This document shows, piece after piece, positions 62,315-64,000 of a stretch of DNA of 64,000 nt (its first letter is position 1; each line of letters opens with the position of its first letter). Source of the stretch: Pandoraea capi (GTDB lineage Bacteria; Pseudomonadota; Gammaproteobacteria; Burkholderiales; Burkholderiaceae); contig NZ_CABPRV010000001.1 in NCBI RefSeq assembly GCF_902459735.1, positions 496,001-560,000 of the forward strand. Reading direction: 5' to 3'. A program made the position numbers and the translations under genes. Below the pieces are notes generated by a model, which saw only the letters and a program-made list of their open reading frames with translations, did not search any database and was not told the DNA's origin.

Positions 62315-63208
62315 TCAGATCACGCTCGCGATGCACTCCCGCAGCCAGCGATGCGCCGGGTCGCGATGCACGCGCTCGTGCCAGTACATCGAGATTTCGA
62401 AGCCGGGCAGATCGACCGGGGCCGCCGTGATCTGTAACGCCGGATCGTCGCGCACGAGGCGTTCCGGGGCCATGGCGACGAGATCGGTCTGCGCCAGCGC
62501 CGCGCGCAGGAACAGGAAGTGCGGCACGGAGAACACCACGCGACGTGACATGCCGAGCGCGGCCAGCGCGTCGTCGGTGCTGGCGTGAAAACCCCCGCCG
62601 TCCTGCGAGACGATCGTGTGATCGAGGCCGCAAAACTGTTTGAGCGTGGGACGCCGCGTCAACTTCGGATGCCCGCGCCGTCCGGCCAGCACGTAGCGCT
62701 CGGTGAATAGCGCCTTGCGATGCAGTGCCTCGGGCGCGTTTTCTGTCGTATGAAAAATGACGTCGACTGCGCCTTGCTCCGCCTGCCGCTCCAGCCGCGA
62801 CGGCTCAAGATCGAGCACCGCCAGACGCGCCTTTGGCGCCTGCGCCCGCAATACCTGAAGCAGCGGCAGCACGATGGTCGATTCGGTGTAATCGGTCGCG
62901 GCGATTCGCCACGTCAGCTCGGCGCTGCCCGGATCGAATGGTGCTGCGGGGGCCACCGCGCGGGAGAGCGATTCGAGCGCCTCGCGCAGCGGTTCGCGCA
63001 ACGACTCCGCGCGCGCGGTCGGTCGCATACCGCGCGGCCCCGGTAGCAGCAGCGGATCGTTCAGCAGATCCCGCAGTTTCGCCAGATGCACGCTCACCGC
63101 CGGCTGGGAGATGTGCAACCGCTCGGCAGCGCGTGTGACGTTCAGCTCCGAAAGCAGCACGTCGAGCGTGACGAGCAGATTCAGATCGATGCGGCGTAAA
63201 TTAACCAT
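62315..63208 (-). CDS. LysR family regulator
   Basis: 297-aa LysR regulator of the NodD/LinR-like branch. MVNLRRIDLNLLVTLDVLLSELNVTRAAERLHISQPAVSVHLAKLRDLLNDPLLLPGPRGM is the helix-turn-helix. The effector domain follows. The start is ATG 63208. It faces the NAD(P)H-quinone reductase across 145 bp with candidate LysR sites, the usual set-up for quinone or aromatic-stress control. Its stop lies three bases outside the outer XRE operator. Confidence 0.93.
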   Translation of the reverse strand: MVNLRRIDLNLLVTLDVLLSELNVTRAAERLHISQPAVSVHLAKLRDLLNDPLLLPGPRGMRPTARAESLREPLREALESLSRAVAPAAPFDPGSAELTWRIAATDYTESTIVLPLLQVLRAQAPKARLAVLDLEPSRLERQAEQGAVDVIFHTTENAPEALHRKALFTERYVLAGRRGHPKLTRRPTLKQFCGLDHTIVSQDGGGFHASTDDALAALGMSRRVVFSVPHFLFLRAALAQTDLVAMAPERLVRDDPALQITAAPVDLPGFEISMYWHERVHRDPAHRWLRECIASVI

Positions 63209-63228
63209 CGAGATAATCCATAGTTATA

Positions 63229-63242
63229 CCTGACATATCAGG
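63229..63242. promoter_or_regulatory. LysR operator candidate
   Basis: CCTGA-cata-TCAGG in an A/T-rich patch (ATAGTTATACCTGACATATC) between the divergent LysR and reductase genes. Likely LysR binding area; exact box not certain. Confidence 0.5.
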
Positions 63243-63353
63243 AATTCATTTCCAATATACCTTTGCCGCACCTAAGCTGCATTCGTTCTCTTCTTTTGCC
63301 ACATCTTTTCGCCTCACCGAATCGAATGCGCCGACCGGCGCCGGAGTTTGACC

Positions 63354-64000
63354 ATGAATGTCCTGATCGTCTACGCCCATCCGCAACCGCGCTCGCTGAA
63401 CGGCGCACTTCGCGATTTCACCGTGCAGCATCTGGAAGCTGCCGGTCATCACGTGCAGGTCTCGGATCTGTACGCTATGCAATGGAAGACCACCATCGAC
63501 GAGCAGGACGCGCCGCAACGCGACCCGAGCGAGCCGTTCCACGCATCGCTCGATTCGAAGAAGGCGTTTCAGAGCGGCACACAAAGCGCCGACATCGCGC
63601 GCGAGCAAGACAAGCTGCGCTGGGCCGACACGGTGATTTTCCAGTTCCCGCTCTGGTGGTTCTCCATGCCCGCGATCATGAAGGGCTGGTTCGACCGCGT
63701 GTATGCGTATGGTTTCGCTTACGGCGTGGGTGAGCACTCGGACTCGCATTGGGGGGATCGCTACGGCGAAGGCAGCATGACCGGCAAGCGCGCCATGCTG
63801 ATGGTGACGACGGGCGGCTGGGATTCGCATTACAGTGCGCGCGGCATCAACGGCCCGATCGAGGACGTGCTTTTCCCGATCCAGCACGGCATGCTGTTCT
63901 ACCCCGGCTTCGACGTGTTGCCGCCGTTCGTCGCTTACCGCACGTCGCGCGTGGATGCCGAGGGCTTCGCCGCGCTCACGGATGCGCTCGGCGAACGTCT
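63354..64000 (+). CDS. NAD(P)H:quinone reductase (flavodoxin-fold), runs off the window
   Basis: The frame starts at ATG 63354 (GGAG eight bases upstream) and is still open at the right edge after 215 codons. MNVLIVYAHPQPRSLNGALRDF is the flavin phosphate site; VIFQFPLWWFSMPAIMKGWFDRVYAYGFAYG and LMVTTGGWDSHYSARGING are NQO1/MdaB-like motifs. Expected to reduce quinones by two electrons, avoiding radicals. Divergent from the LysR regulator, which probably induces it. Confidence 0.9.
   Translation, partial: MNVLIVYAHPQPRSLNGALRDFTVQHLEAAGHHVQVSDLYAMQWKTTIDEQDAPQRDPSEPFHASLDSKKAFQSGTQSADIAREQDKLRWADTVIFQFPLWWFSMPAIMKGWFDRVYAYGFAYGVGEHSDSHWGDRYGEGSMTGKRAMLMVTTGGWDSHYSARGINGPIEDVLFPIQHGMLFYPGFDVLPPFVAYRTSRVDAEGFAALTDALGER

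Noticed and set aside
1-64000. tRNA or rRNA genes
   Set aside because: No cloverleaf-type sequence with the conserved GGTTC(G/A)A arm, and no rRNA signature, was noticed on either strand. A dedicated tRNA scan would settle it.

Overview
The window is about 64 kb of high-GC, tightly packed bacterial chromosome. I found 57 protein genes and no rRNA, tRNA, CRISPR array, phage or insertion sequence. The gene content points to a Burkholderiales beta-proteobacterium: opgGH glucan synthesis, a tandem-repeat DUF4148 protein, many LysR regulators, a glutathione-dependent formaldehyde dehydrogenase, and a REC-AraC/7TMR-DISM sensor pair. The style is closest to Pandoraea or a near relative in Burkholderiaceae. 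This is inference from family content, not a database match.

Layout. 0-5 kb: the end of an NlpD-like amidase activator, a two-way terminator, then opgG-opgH (osmoregulated periplasmic glucans). 5-10 kb: a LysE/RhtB exporter facing a LysR regulator, a MATE pump and an alpha/beta hydrolase. 10-15.5 kb: a four-gene operon (DUF3311 protein, sodium:solute symporter, cytosine-deaminase-like amidohydrolase, MFS carrier) whose three junctions are all 4-nt ATGA overlaps, facing a GntR/FadR regulator. 15.5-21 kb: a divergent MurA paralogue, then a REC-AraC response regulator coupled to a hybrid 7TMR-DISM kinase. 21-25 kb: an MHS-type carrier, a small barrel protein, a LysR regulator and two unrecognised small genes. 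25-29.9 kb: an O-antigen-ligase-like protein with a glycosyltransferase, a small membrane protein, a YeiH-family exporter and a DsbA-fold isomerase. 29.9-36.5 kb: a GDSL esterase, then a complete YfiR-YfiN-YfiB c-di-GMP module facing a PAS-GGDEF*-EAL protein with a degenerate GGDEF site. 36.5-41.6 kb: class III alcohol dehydrogenase, an SH3 protein with a Gly/Pro repeat tail, a 750-base non-coding stretch with predicted RNA hairpins, an amino-acid permease and a secreted cupin. 41.6-51.2 kb: a KefF/KefC-like pair, an AtoE-like carrier, a ferritin-like protein, DUF4148, ArsR plus a double-SRPBCC protein, and a bestrophin-like channel. 51.3-56.3 kb: a valine-catabolism operon (binding protein, mmsA, mmsB) facing a LysR regulator. 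56.3-64 kb: LysR/MFS, arylamine N-acetyltransferase, a glyoxalase-fold protein, a ZapE-like ATPase, an XRE regulator with a membrane partner, LysR, and a quinone reductase running off the end.

The common theme is divergent regulator/transporter modules. The strongest under-described signals are: the XRE/membrane-protein operon, whose -35 and -10 boxes sit in or against two matching palindromes exactly 40 bp apart; the three-times ATGA-coupled deaminase operon with a perfect palindrome in its control region; the structured 750-base gap before the permease; and several unrelated short tandem repeats, three of them with a 12-bp period.
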